A DNA stretch of 64,000 bases, from the NCBI RefSeq assembly GCF_042660675.1, contig NZ_JBHSUL010000031.1, forward strand, positions 234,438-298,437. Direction: 5' to 3'. This document shows positions 55,435-64,000 of this stretch, piece by piece. The notes under the pieces are model-generated. The model ran no database searches. It was not told the DNA's origin and saw only the letters and a program-made list of their open reading frames with translations. The translations under genes were made by a program, and so were the position numbers. This DNA comes from Marinilactibacillus sp042660675 (lineage in GTDB: Bacteria; Bacillota; Bacilli; Lactobacillales; Carnobacteriaceae_A). The first letter of the stretch is position 1. Each line of letters starts with the position of its first letter.

Positions 55435-56355
55435 ATGGAAAATCTGATAGAAACTGTTGGGTTAACGAAACGTTACAATAAGCAAGTAGCTTTAAATGAT
55501 GTTTCGATTCATGTAAGACAAGGAGGAATTTATGGGTTGATTGGAAAAAATGGTGCCGGAAAATCAACATTTTTCAAGACACTGATGAGTTTGGCGCCAG
55601 AATATTCAGGCGAAATCTTACTATTTGGAAAGCGTTCGAATGCAGAGTTAAATGATGCACGCCAACGTATGGGATTTATGATGGGTGCGAACTTTTTCCC
55701 GTACTTGTCAGCTAGAGAAAACTTAGCTTACTATAGAAAACTAAAGGGAATCAGCGATGTCTCAGAAGTCGATCGAGTACTTAAATTAGTAGAAATGGAT
55801 CAAGTCAGTAAGAAATTCAAGGCATTTTCAATGGGGATGAAACAACGCATAAGTATTGCAAATGCACTAATGGGATCGCCGGATATTATTGTTCTGGATG
55901 AGCCCATTAATGGACTAGATCCACAAGGAATAGCGGATTTTAGAAAAATTGTTCAGAAGTTGAACAAAGAACATGGAATTACATTTTTAATTTCTTCTCA
56001 TATTTTGGGAGAATTGGAATTGATGGCTACTCGATTTGGCTTTATTCATGATGGTGTATTGATCGAAGAGTTGGATAGAGAAACCATTCGCAATAAAACA
56101 GAAGAAAAAGTGATCGTCAAAACAAATGATGTTGAAAAAACGGCGTATCTGCTTGAACAACATTTTGATAAAATTGACTATACCGTAAATAGCGGGCAAG
56201 AAATCGTTATTTCAAAAATGACAGATAGAGTGGATGAGATTGCACAATTAATCGTTTCGAACAATCTCAAGCTTTATAAACTAATATCACAAGAAATTTC
56301 CATACAAGATTATTATCTGAATTTGCTCGCTAAAGGAGGACAACAACATGTTTAA
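55435..56355 (+). CDS. ABC exporter ATPase (BcrA-like)
   Basis: A 306-aa ATPase: Walker A GKNGAGKST, signature FSMGMKQR, Walker B IIVLDEPINGLDP. ATG 55435 is preferred to the GTG at 55426, which overlaps AAGGAG. Length and motifs resemble bacitracin/lantibiotic export ATPases. It overlaps the permease by 8 nt. Confidence 0.9.
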   Translation: MENLIETVGLTKRYNKQVALNDVSIHVRQGGIYGLIGKNGAGKSTFFKTLMSLAPEYSGEILLFGKRSNAELNDARQRMGFMMGANFFPYLSARENLAYYRKLKGISDVSEVDRVLKLVEMDQVSKKFKAFSMGMKQRISIANALMGSPDIIVLDEPINGLDPQGIADFRKIVQKLNKEHGITFLISSHILGELELMATRFGFIHDGVLIEELDRETIRNKTEEKVIVKTNDVEKTAYLLEQHFDKIDYTVNSGQEIVISKMTDRVDEIAQLIVSNNLKLYKLISQEISIQDYYLNLLAKGGQQHV

Positions 56356-57142
56356 TTTTATTCAGGCAGATTTATATAGACTAGCCCATAAAAAATCGAA
56401 TTACGCCTTTTATGGTATCTTGTTTTCCCTTTTCGTCGTAGCGGTTATCCTACTTCAGGCGAGTTCTCCAATCAGTGAAGGGATTTCTAACGCGTATATA
56501 GAATTAGGTGTATTTCTATTATCTCAAGCCTTTCCGCTGTTTTTTGGTTTACAAGCTTACTCTACTGTATATATAAACGATATCTCTTCGAGCTCATACC
56601 AAAATATCTTCAGTAGTGGCTTATCCAAAACGGAATTTGTGATTGGCAAATTTATTACTTTTGTTATCTATTTATTTACAACATTTTTGATAGGTGCCAT
56701 TGTATTCTTTGCTTTATTCTTTTTCTTGACGTTAAGCACAGGAGCTCAGGTAGATACTGGAAACTTAAATGATCTTACTGTAGTGGGAACGACAATCTTT
56801 TTAGGCATGATTGGTTATGCAGCTGTAGCGAATGTAGTTGCTTTTATTAGTCAAAATACTACAGTGTCTTTAATTACTTTTGGAGTCTTAATCTCAAATG
56901 TCAGCTTAACTGCATTAAATTTAATTAGTCTAGCAACAGATAAATTAGAATTTTTGAGAAAGTTCACTTTGTCTTACTATATAAACCATACGAACCAGTC
57001 TATCATAGCGGGTTTTTTACCTGATATGCCATCAAATGCAGAGCCTTTAGTTACTTGGGGCGTAACGTTACTATATATAGTTGTTGCAAGTATAATTGGA
57101 ATTTTGATTCTGAACCGAATTGAGATCAAAGAAGGCAAGTAG
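56348..57142 (+). CDS. ABC exporter permease
   Basis: A 264-aa protein with six hydrophobic segments, similar in layout to BcrB/lantibiotic-immunity permeases. The ribosome binding site AAAGGAGG lies within the ATPase gene end. It works with the preceding ATPase, probably in immunity or envelope-stress defence. The substrate is unknown. Confidence 0.85.
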   Translation: MFNFIQADLYRLAHKKSNYAFYGILFSLFVVAVILLQASSPISEGISNAYIELGVFLLSQAFPLFFGLQAYSTVYINDISSSSYQNIFSSGLSKTEFVIGKFITFVIYLFTTFLIGAIVFFALFFFLTLSTGAQVDTGNLNDLTVVGTTIFLGMIGYAAVANVVAFISQNTTVSLITFGVLISNVSLTALNLISLATDKLEFLRKFTLSYYINHTNQSIIAGFLPDMPSNAEPLVTWGVTLLYIVVASIIGILILNRIEIKEGK

Positions 57143-57179
57143 GGTATTCATCTAAATATAGTGAAGTAGGAGGTGTTTT

Positions 57180-58085
57180 ATGGTCATCGTTTTGCTACTC
57201 AGCTTAATTCTGAACGTTATCTTCATGATTAAGTTTTATCAAAATAGAAAGTTTAATCAGCGTATCACGAACCAACTTAAATGGATTGAACAAGGGTATG
57301 CTTTAGCTGAATTAAGAAAAAATCATTCTTCTGTTTCTCAAGATTTACTGGTTGAAGAAATTAACGGTTTAATCAAACGGCATAAACAAATTCAAATTGA
57401 ATTTAATACGATTGTAAATCAGAACAAACAAATGATTTCTTCGATTTCGCATGACTTTAGAACGCCGCTTACATCAATGCTAGGATATGTTCAAATTCTT
57501 CAGACATCTGCTGAAAGTGATAAAGAAATCAAATATTTGAAGATAGTTGAAGAAAGAACAAAAGTTTTAAGTGAGTTGGTAGAAGAATTTTATCGATTAA
57601 GTTTACTTGAATCTAAAGATCTTTCTTTTGAAATGGAACAAGCTTATCCAATTATGTTGCTACAAGAACAACTAGCGCTATATCATCAAGAACTATCACA
57701 ATCTTTCAATACGGTATCCATTCAGTTGATGGAAGAGACAACTAGTATTGAAACAAGTATATTGGATTTCAATAGACTTTTAGGAAACCTCATTAAGAAT
57801 GCCTTTTCTCATGGAACGGAGCGATTTTGTGTTTACAATGAATTATCGGATGATAGTCTAATGATTTATATTGAAAACAAAGTAGAAAATCCAAACGCTC
57901 TTGACGTTAACAAAATTTTTGATAGAACATACAAAGGAGATAAACCAAGAACGTCTAGTTCTACAGGGCTAGGCTTATCTATTTCTAAAAAAATTGCTGA
58001 ATCATTAGGATATACACTGGAAGCTGCTATCGAAGAACAGATTTTACAATTCAAGTTATCGATTCCTTTAAATGAACGTAAATAA
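57180..58085 (+). CDS. sensor histidine kinase, HisKA class
   Basis: A 301-aa kinase with one N-terminal membrane helix (3-20), a coiled linker, H91 in SISHDFRTPL, and an ATPase domain with NAFSHG and TGLGLSISKK. It lacks any real extracellular sensor part, so it may sense within the membrane or through the ABC permease. AGGAGG upstream. Partner of the OmpR regulator at 54665. Confidence 0.92.
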   Translation: MVIVLLLSLILNVIFMIKFYQNRKFNQRITNQLKWIEQGYALAELRKNHSSVSQDLLVEEINGLIKRHKQIQIEFNTIVNQNKQMISSISHDFRTPLTSMLGYVQILQTSAESDKEIKYLKIVEERTKVLSELVEEFYRLSLLESKDLSFEMEQAYPIMLLQEQLALYHQELSQSFNTVSIQLMEETTSIETSILDFNRLLGNLIKNAFSHGTERFCVYNELSDDSLMIYIENKVENPNALDVNKIFDRTYKGDKPRTSSSTGLGLSISKKIAESLGYTLEAAIEEQILQFKLSIPLNERK

Positions 58086-58123
58086 AAACGAGTGACTCTG
58101 AGAAAGAGTCAACTCGTTTTTCG
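58084..58123. terminator. bidirectional intrinsic terminator
   Basis: AAAACGAGT-GACTCT / AGAGTC-ACTCGTTTT between converging genes. Confidence 0.87.
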
Positions 58124-58124
58124 T

Positions 58125-59150
58125 TTATACAGTATGTTCAAGGACAATTTTTCCGTTAGTATGGCCAGTCATCAGTTGATCATAAGCTTCGCTCAATGTC
58201 TGTTCAGTTATTTCTTCATATCTATGATTGATTGTTGAGTGTATGTTTCCAGCTTCAACTTCTTTTCTCAATTCATCAAGATAATTATGTTGTTGAATCC
58301 AGTCCTCTGTTTTATAAACAGATCTCGTATACATCAACTCATAATTGAACGAGACACTTTTAGAAAAGAAGGACATCGGCAGAGCTTCACTTAATGGAAG
58401 TATAGAACAAACATGTCCTCTAGCGCTGACAATCTTACTAACTTCTTTGATATTATAGTCAGCGTTGGCTGCTAAAAAGATATAGTCTACAGAGTTGATA
58501 CCAAATTCTTTTAGTTGTGGTTCGTAAGGTTTTTTGTGGTCGATAATTTTTTTCACACCAAGAGATCTCAGATGCTCTCTGGATTCATCTCGAGAAGCTG
58601 TTCCAATGACATCAATCCCATCGTTTAGAGCGATTTGCGTAGCGATTGACCCCACACCTCCAGCAGCACCTACAATGAGTAGAAGGGGCTTTTCTTCACT
58701 GTTCTTAGGGATTGTTAATTGATCATAAAAGGTCTCATAAGCCGTCAAAGCTGTTAAAGGAAGAGCAGCAGCTTCAGCAAAGTTCAAGTTTTTCGGTTTT
58801 AATGCAACCATTCTTTCATCAATTAAGTGGTAATCAGCTTGAGCACCTTGAACGTTACTGGTTCCGGGATAAAAAACGTCATCTCCAACTTTGAATAATG
58901 TAACGTCATCTCCAACCTCGACTACTGTACCAGAAACATCGCGTCCTAAAACAGTGAAACTAGTGTCATCTGCTTTTTTCATTTTCCAAGTCATGACGTC
59001 TGTAGGATTTAACGCTACGGCTTTTACTTCTACTAGAATTTCTCGATTATTTGGTGCAGGTTTTTCTATAGATCTTTTTTCAAATTGGATTGAACCATTC
59101 TTTTCTTCAGAACCTTCAAATCCATATGCAGTCATATTTTCTGACATCAT
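58125..59150 (-). CDS. MDR-family NADPH:quinone oxidoreductase / alcohol dehydrogenase-like
   Basis: A 341-aa medium-chain reductase with GroES-like N-terminal part (GRDVSGTVVEVG) and Rossmann motif AAGGVGS. The cysteines of zinc-type alcohol dehydrogenases are missing, so it is of the zinc-free quinone-reductase type. It reduces quinones or enones with NADPH. ATG with AAAGGA upstream; a second ATG follows directly and could be used instead. Confidence 0.9.
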   Translation of the reverse strand: MMSENMTAYGFEGSEEKNGSIQFEKRSIEKPAPNNREILVEVKAVALNPTDVMTWKMKKADDTSFTVLGRDVSGTVVEVGDDVTLFKVGDDVFYPGTSNVQGAQADYHLIDERMVALKPKNLNFAEAAALPLTALTAYETFYDQLTIPKNSEEKPLLLIVGAAGGVGSIATQIALNDGIDVIGTASRDESREHLRSLGVKKIIDHKKPYEPQLKEFGINSVDYIFLAANADYNIKEVSKIVSARGHVCSILPLSEALPMSFFSKSVSFNYELMYTRSVYKTEDWIQQHNYLDELRKEVEAGNIHSTINHRYEEITEQTLSEAYDQLMTGHTNGKIVLEHTV

Positions 59151-59259
59151 TATCGTCCTTTCTGTTTATCGATACCCACAGTCTACACCTTAAGAAAAGC
59201 AAGAACAAACAATATGTGATAGAATGAAAAAATACTGAATAAACGAGGGATGGTTAACG

Positions 59260-60201
59260 ATGAGCCAATATTTAAAAAATGCACAAAAAGTATTTGATAA
59301 TAATTTCAATTTACAAAAAGAAGAAACAGTTTTAATCGTAACAGACGATAAGATGAGCGAAATTGCTCACTTCTTCTATGAAGCGGCTAAACTTAATGGA
59401 AACGAAGCGGTGCTTACCCAGTTTCCAGCAACTTATAAAAGCGGAGAAGAACCACCTAAAGCAATTGCTGAGGCACTGAAGCATGCTGATGTTGCTCTAT
59501 GTGTGACTTCAGCAAGCTTGACTCACACAAATGCTAAAAAAGAAGCAGCTGCTGGTGGCACAAGAATTGGGACAATGCCTGGAATTACATTAGATATGTT
59601 AGAAAAAGGCGCGATAGAAGCTGATCCAGATACTGTTAAAAATCTCACAGCTCAGTTCACAGAAAAGCTAGAAACTGGTTCAAAAGTCAAAATCGAAAAA
59701 GATGGAGAAGTTCTTGAATTTACAATTTCTGGCAGAAGAGGCGTACCGAGTACAGGTATCTTTTGGAATAAGGGAGAAGCAGGGAATATCCCTTCTGGGG
59801 AAGCTTACATTGCTCCGATAGAAAATTCTGCAAATGGTTCATTAATCGTAGATGGTTCAATAGCTCAGTTAGGTAAAGTAGAAGAGCCCATAAAGTTAAC
59901 ACTGGTAGAAGGCAGATTAATAGAAGCAACTGGAGAGCAAGGATCTGAATTATTAAATCTATTAGGAGAAGACAAAGGGAGAATAATAGCAGAATTCGGT
60001 ATTGGTACAAATCCAACTGCACGTATAACTGGTGTGGTTCTTGAAGATGAAAAAGTTTTTGGAACAATCCATATTGCTTTTGGAAGCAACAAGCCTTTCG
60101 GTGGTCAAACAGAAGCCGGTGTTCATATTGACTGCGTCGTGCAAAGTCCGACTGTTTGGTTAGATGAAGAAAAGATCATGGAAAAAGGACAGATTGTTTA
60201 A
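59260..60201 (+). CDS. M29-like (thermophilic-type) aminopeptidase
   Basis: A 313-aa protein related to the aminopeptidase T/PepS family. Metal-ligand candidates are in PSGEAYIAP, AEFGIGTNP, GTIHIAFG and GVHIDCVV. It is about 100 residues shorter than typical PepS enzymes, which fits the shorter leucyl-aminopeptidase-like group in COG2309. It should trim N-terminal residues of peptides in the cytoplasm. ATG start; CGAGGGATGG lies upstream. Single-gene unit. Confidence 0.85.
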   Translation: MSQYLKNAQKVFDNNFNLQKEETVLIVTDDKMSEIAHFFYEAAKLNGNEAVLTQFPATYKSGEEPPKAIAEALKHADVALCVTSASLTHTNAKKEAAAGGTRIGTMPGITLDMLEKGAIEADPDTVKNLTAQFTEKLETGSKVKIEKDGEVLEFTISGRRGVPSTGIFWNKGEAGNIPSGEAYIAPIENSANGSLIVDGSIAQLGKVEEPIKLTLVEGRLIEATGEQGSELLNLLGEDKGRIIAEFGIGTNPTARITGVVLEDEKVFGTIHIAFGSNKPFGGQTEAGVHIDCVVQSPTVWLDEEKIMEKGQIV

Positions 60202-60279
60202 GAAAATTTAAGGTCTAGTCTTTAGAATGAAAAGTTATTAGAACAAAAGATTCGATAGAAAAAGAAAGAAGGAAAGCCT

Positions 60280-60954
60280 ATGAAGAGAGCGTCAAAATCA
60301 AAATACCCTTTATTATTTGCTTGGCTAACGGTATTAGTCTGGATGGCGATCATTTTCTGGTTTTCTTCTCAGCCTGCAAGTGAATCAGCGCAATTAAGTT
60401 TTGGTGCTATGGAAGTCGGAAGTAAAGTTGTCAACCACTGGAGAGTTGTTGCAGCAGTAGGGTTTTTACTATTTTTCAATTTATTTCTCATTTGGTTAAA
60501 AAGAAGAAGTACGCCTTTGTGGGGAAAACTGCTAATCTTTATTTTGTTTGTTGTATTTTGCAGTGCAACCATCTACTTTCTTTTGACGATTGTTAGACCA
60601 AGACTAGGCATTAATGAAATAAGAGGCATGAATTATTACACATTGCATAATTTCATCAGGAAAAATGCTCACTTCTTTATCTATATGTTTCTTGGAATAT
60701 TAGTGAAAAACGCGCTTTCGACTTCAGATGTTAAGGGAATCAAAGCCGTTTTAATTGCACTCGTTATTTGCGCAGTATATGCATCAACAGATGAGTTTCA
60801 TCAAAGTTTTGTACCTGGAAGAACAGCATTGATATCAGATGTTCTGATTGATTCTACTGGATCATTTATTGGCATCATTCTTTATTCAATATTAGACTGG
60901 ATTTCGGGTAAAAGAAGTATCTGGCAAGCTTTTTGGAATTTAAAAGCACAATAA
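60280..60954 (+). CDS. VanZ-family membrane protein
   Basis: A 224-aa protein with four to five helices and the family motifs RKNAHFFIYMFLG and STDEFHQSFVPGR. VanZ-type proteins modify susceptibility to glycopeptides or lipids in some species; the biochemical role is not settled. Stops just before a shared terminator. Confidence 0.9.
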   Translation: MKRASKSKYPLLFAWLTVLVWMAIIFWFSSQPASESAQLSFGAMEVGSKVVNHWRVVAAVGFLLFFNLFLIWLKRRSTPLWGKLLIFILFVVFCSATIYFLLTIVRPRLGINEIRGMNYYTLHNFIRKNAHFFIYMFLGILVKNALSTSDVKGIKAVLIALVICAVYASTDEFHQSFVPGRTALISDVLIDSTGSFIGIILYSILDWISGKRSIWQAFWNLKAQ

Positions 60955-60996
60955 AAAAAGCACAATCGATTAATCAAATAATCGATTGTGCTTTTA
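60954..60996. terminator. bidirectional intrinsic terminator
   Basis: AAAAGCACAATCGATTA / TAATCGATTGTGCTTTT between converging genes. Confidence 0.88.
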
Positions 60997-61830
60997 AAAT
61001 AGATCCAGTTGACGAGGGGAAAGATTTTCGAAGTCTAACCCCAAAATCTTTTGTAAGGTTTTTGCATTAGGGGCTGCATGACCACCAGAGTTATTATTGA
61101 AGATGACACATACTTCATGTGAATCCTTTTCTAATGTTCTGGCCGTTTCTGCAAAAGATTCTAATTCTTTTTCTTTATATTCGTATAAAGTTCTTTCAGC
61201 ACGCCAGTCCTGTATGTTTTCTCCTAACCAACCTTCATAATTACGGCCATGAAGGCGATAGATGGATAATGAAGGATGCGTCGATACTGAGATTGTTGGA
61301 ACACTATTATTTGGCGTTTGAGGCTGGTCAACAATGACATTAATCATTTCCAGCTCTTTCAAAAAATGAATGGTTTTAGATTGGTTATTTTCATTGAACC
61401 AGCTTTGACTTCTAAATTCTATGGCTAAAGGCCAGTCTCCCATTAGTTTTCGAACAAGTCTAAGATACTGTACATTTTGCCTGGTACAATCAAAGTATGG
61501 CGGAAACTGAAAAAGGAACGCTTTGACTTTTCCTGCTTCAACCATTGGAGAAAAGGTTTGTTTATAAACTTTGAACATAGATTCTATACTTGTAAACTCT
61601 TCAATCCATTCCTTATGCATCGTCATAGCTTTATAAGCCTTTGGAATAAATGTGAATACAGCTGGTGTTTTCTCAATCCAGCTTTTAATGTTTTTGTCGG
61701 GGGGAATAGCATAAAAACTAGTATCTAATTCTACAACTGGAAAATGACTAGAGTAATTTTCCAATTTTTTTGATTGATCCAAAGTGATTAGTGGGTGATC
61801 ACTCCAACCAGTCAATCCGATTGTTATCAT
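60994..61830 (-). CDS. DUF72 protein
   Basis: A 278-aa TIM-barrel-like protein of the DUF72/YecE family, with GLTGWSDHP at the start, FQFPPYF, and YRLHGRNYEGW late in the chain. Its function is unknown. I chose ATG 61830, 8 nt after GAGG; an ATG at 61836 is too close to that site. Single-gene unit. Confidence 0.9.
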   Translation of the reverse strand: MITIGLTGWSDHPLITLDQSKKLENYSSHFPVVELDTSFYAIPPDKNIKSWIEKTPAVFTFIPKAYKAMTMHKEWIEEFTSIESMFKVYKQTFSPMVEAGKVKAFLFQFPPYFDCTRQNVQYLRLVRKLMGDWPLAIEFRSQSWFNENNQSKTIHFLKELEMINVIVDQPQTPNNSVPTISVSTHPSLSIYRLHGRNYEGWLGENIQDWRAERTLYEYKEKELESFAETARTLEKDSHEVCVIFNNNSGGHAAPNAKTLQKILGLDFENLSPRQLDLF

Positions 61831-61868
61831 AATCATTGCCTCAATTCTACTTTTATCTATTTAGTTTA

Positions 61869-61880
61869 ACATGATATAAT
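61869..61880 (+). promoter_or_regulatory. rpiR promoter, extended -10
   Basis: TGATATAAT (61872-61880) is an extended -10 box about 110 nt upstream of the RpiR gene. The -35 is poor (TTTATC). Confidence 0.45.
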
Positions 61881-61988
61881 GGTTAGATAAACTATGTGTA
61901 TTTAATTTTATTTATTATAAAGTAAGGTACTCTAAAAACCCTAATTTTATCAGTTTCCTTATACTAAGCTGTTAAAGGAGTCATTCAA

Positions 61989-62729
61989 ATGTCTTTTTAT
62001 AAATTTCTGGAAGAAAATCGAAATCAGTTAAATCAAACGGAAGAAAAGATTTTGACGTACTTAATGAAAGAAAAAAATCAAGTCGAAAAATGGACGATAA
62101 GGGAAGTTGCTCAACAATTTTATACTGTTCCCAATACAATTGTTCGAATGTGTCAAAAGCTTGGATTTCAAGGTTATGTTCATTTCAAAAATTCTTTAAA
62201 AGATACTTTGGTAGAAGAACAGTCCTTTTTAGAGATGACCGACTTAGATAGTAAGATTGTAAAGACAAAGCAATTTCTAAATGATGAGATTACAGAACAA
62301 GTGTTGGAGGCTATAAATGAGGCAGATCAAATTCTGTTCTTTGCAGTTGGATTATCTAGATTTCCAGCAGAAGAATTTAGTGAACGGCTTAAGATTTTAG
62401 GGAAGAGGAGCCAAACCTTTATTGATCCTCATCTTATGAAACACAATGCAAAACAGATGACAGACAAAGACTTAGGAATTGCACTCAGTCTAAGTGGTTC
62501 AGAGAAATCTAATGTGTTCTCTGCCACGAATCGTGCCAATATAGCTGGTGCAAAGACAATTAGTTTAACAGGTTTCTCGACTAATGAGCTTTCTAAAATA
62601 ACTGACATACAACTATATGTATATAGTACTGAAATCAAAATTGAGGGTTTAGATGCATCGGATCGATTTGGTATGCACTATTTACTAAATCGATTGTTCA
62701 AGGATTATGTAGATCGATATTCGATTTAA
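61989..62729 (+). CDS. MurR/RpiR-family regulator
   Basis: A 246-aa regulator: N-terminal helix-turn-helix (WTIREVAQQFYTVPNTIVRMCQKLGFQGY) and a SIS sugar-phosphate domain (about 95-235). Such regulators respond to phosphorylated sugars. ATG with AAAGGAG upstream. An aldo/keto reductase gene follows after 121 nt, but no sugar-phosphate enzyme is adjacent, so its target is unclear. Confidence 0.93.
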   Translation: MSFYKFLEENRNQLNQTEEKILTYLMKEKNQVEKWTIREVAQQFYTVPNTIVRMCQKLGFQGYVHFKNSLKDTLVEEQSFLEMTDLDSKIVKTKQFLNDEITEQVLEAINEADQILFFAVGLSRFPAEEFSERLKILGKRSQTFIDPHLMKHNAKQMTDKDLGIALSLSGSEKSNVFSATNRANIAGAKTISLTGFSTNELSKITDIQLYVYSTEIKIEGLDASDRFGMHYLLNRLFKDYVDRYSI

Positions 62730-62850
62730 AAAATTTAAATAGAGATAAAATTTCATATATGTATTAGCAGTGTACTTATTTCTTTTATCAGTTGCTTTTG
62801 CTTATCAACTCTGCGAAAATATAGAAAGAACTTACTATGGAGGCGATATC

Positions 62851-63822
62851 ATGGAGTATAGACAGTTAGGTAATAGTGGACTTAAAGTTTCAGAAATTGC
62901 ACTAGGTAGTTGGCTTACATACGGAAAGACAGTAGAAGATACGACTGCAGAAGACTGTATTCGACTAGCCTATGAAAAAGGTATCAACTTCTTCGATACA
63001 GCAAACGTCTATGAACAAGGTCAAGCTGAAAAAGTACTTGGTAAAGTATTGAAGGATTATCAAAGAGATCAAGTGGTTGTAGCGACCAAAGTATACTTCC
63101 CTATGGGAGATGGACCAAATGATAGAGGGCTCTCTAGAAAACATATCATTGAACAATGCGATAAAAGTCTTCAACGTTTAGGAATGGATTATGTAGATCT
63201 ATATCAATGTCACAGATTTGATCCAACGGTGCCATTAGAAGAAACCTTAATGGCATTAGATGACTTAGTGAAACAAGGAAAAGTTTTGTACACAGGGGTG
63301 AGCGAATGGTCTGCAGCTCAAATTGAGAAAGCGCAGGGAATCATTGATCATAGAGGACACCACAAAATGATTTCCAATCAACCCGTTTATAATTTATTGC
63401 AACGATACATTGAATCCGAAGTTTTACCTGTTTCAGAATCTTATGGAATGGGCCAAATCGTGTTTTCTCCGTTAGCTCAAGGGGTCCTAACTGGAAAATA
63501 CAAACCAAATGCCGAAATACCGAAAGACTCTAGAGCGGCAAATAAAGAAATTGGAAGCTTTGTTAATCGTTATATGGACAATGAGACCTTGGAAGCTGTT
63601 CAGAAACTAGATGCTATTGCTGATCAATTAGATTTAAGTCTCGTTCAGCTTTCTTTAGCCTGGATCCTACGTCAACCCGGCGTTTCTGCAGCAATCATTG
63701 GAGCAAGTAGACCTTCTCAAATCGAAGAAAACGTAAAGGCATCTGGAATAAAATTATCAACAGATGTTTTAGACGAAATTGATATAGTATTGAAAAATAT
63801 TGCACATATCAGAACAAGATAA
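62851..63822 (+). CDS. aldo/keto reductase (KCNAB/YghZ-like)
   Basis: A 323-aa enzyme with tetrad D49, Y54, K80 and H121 and a C-terminal cofactor region (GASRPSQI). It resembles the potassium-channel beta-subunit-like group that reduces aldehydes with NADPH. I chose ATG 62851, behind TGGAGG; a frame from 62770 adds 27 residues without a ribosome binding site. It lies downstream of the RpiR regulator and ends at a terminator. Confidence 0.9.
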   Translation: MEYRQLGNSGLKVSEIALGSWLTYGKTVEDTTAEDCIRLAYEKGINFFDTANVYEQGQAEKVLGKVLKDYQRDQVVVATKVYFPMGDGPNDRGLSRKHIIEQCDKSLQRLGMDYVDLYQCHRFDPTVPLEETLMALDDLVKQGKVLYTGVSEWSAAQIEKAQGIIDHRGHHKMISNQPVYNLLQRYIESEVLPVSESYGMGQIVFSPLAQGVLTGKYKPNAEIPKDSRAANKEIGSFVNRYMDNETLEAVQKLDAIADQLDLSLVQLSLAWILRQPGVSAAIIGASRPSQIEENVKASGIKLSTDVLDEIDIVLKNIAHIRTR

Positions 63823-63834
63823 GCGAGTAACATA

Positions 63835-63878
63835 AAACGGACCCACATTCTTTCTCTAGAGTGTGTGCCCGTTTTTTT
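63835..63878 (+). terminator. intrinsic terminator after aldo/keto reductase
   Basis: AACGG...CACA / TGTG...CCGTT imperfect stem with a seven-T run. Confidence 0.65.
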
Positions 63879-63900
63879 GATTATTTAGACTATTACTTAT

Positions 63901-64000
63901 GGCTCTGTGTCAAATAGTGTTGGTAACATTAGTTACCCTTAAGAAGATTTATCGATTTCATTCGATAAGTCTTCTTTTTTTGGGCTTCATTTTTAGTGAG
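63901..64000. mobile_element. possible end of an ISL3-like insertion sequence
   Basis: GGCTCTGTGTCAAATAGTG resembles the GGCTCTTTGTCAA-type terminal repeats of ISL3-family elements as I remember them. A 6-bp palindrome (63922-63937) and an orphan terminator (63941-63982) follow. No transposase is visible, because the window ends here. Confidence 0.35.
63941..63982 (+). terminator. orphan intrinsic terminator
   Basis: AAGAAGA-TTATCG / CGATAA-TCTTCTT with a T-run. No gene lies between it and the previous terminator, so it may belong to an insertion-sequence end. Confidence 0.7.

Noticed and set aside
59720..60067. Minus-strand leucine-rich frame of 115 codons
   Set aside because: Antisense to the aminopeptidase gene, without a start signal; leucine richness arises from complement of Lys/Glu codons.

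Overview
The window is low-GC, Gram-positive DNA from a lactic acid bacterium-like Firmicute. Evidence: glucose/beta-glucoside-class PTS permeases with LicT antitermination, a WxL surface-protein operon, AGGAGG-type ribosome binding sites, TTG and GTG starts, many intrinsic terminators, and a cre-like site. WxL genes and acidic surface proteins suggest Lactobacillales, perhaps Carnobacteriaceae (Alkalibacterium/Marinilactibacillus-like); the genus is an inference. No rRNA, tRNA or CRISPR array was seen. There is one assembly gap (134 N at 22267-22400), and an ISL3-like insertion-sequence end may begin at 63901.

Layout. 1-2507: end of a beta-glucoside PTS module (truncated EIIBCA plus GH1 6-phospho-beta-glucosidase). 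2548-9378 (minus): polysaccharide locus with a BcsA-like processive synthase carrying a PilZ domain, two paralogous GT2-GtrA proteins and a large polytopic, GT-C-like membrane protein. 9550-11797 (minus): aldo/keto reductase and SDR. 12341-15969: compact WxL operon (hyperacidic WxL protein, small WxL protein, DUF916/DUF3324 WxL-interacting protein). 16018-17823 (minus): DUF4153 membrane protein. 18096-26539: galactoside operon (lacZ, ABC binding protein, two permeases, GH36 alpha-galactosidase) behind a promoter with an overlapping cre-like site and a dyad operator candidate. 26728-27816: gldA.

27870-32246 and 35063-39525 are two further beta-glucoside modules controlled by RAT/terminator antitermination. 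In the first, licT is the last gene; in the second, licT is first and a second RAT lies between licT and the PTS gene. An SDR, an unknown 158-aa protein and an Old-Yellow-Enzyme-type reductase separate them. Together the window holds three EIIBCA/GH1 pairs, two GH2/GH36 galactosidases and two ABC sugar importers without their own ATPase, so it is a plant-glycoside/oligosaccharide utilisation region.

40385-50234 and 54665-58085 hold envelope-stress or drug-export modules: a NarL-type two-component system with an ATPase and two permeases (arranged like LnrJK-LnrLMN), a TetR-ATPase-permease operon, a PadR-membrane protein pair, and an OmpR regulator-ATPase-permease-kinase set. Between them (50557-54504) is the second ABC sugar importer with a YesL-like protein. 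58125-63822 holds single genes: MDR reductase, M29-like aminopeptidase, VanZ protein, DUF72 protein, RpiR regulator and an aldo/keto reductase.

The most interesting part is the minus-strand polysaccharide locus: a synthase with intact c-di-GMP-binding motifs sits beside proteins expected to make, flip and use a lipid-linked sugar. This arrangement would fit a c-di-GMP-controlled polysaccharide decorated outside the cell.
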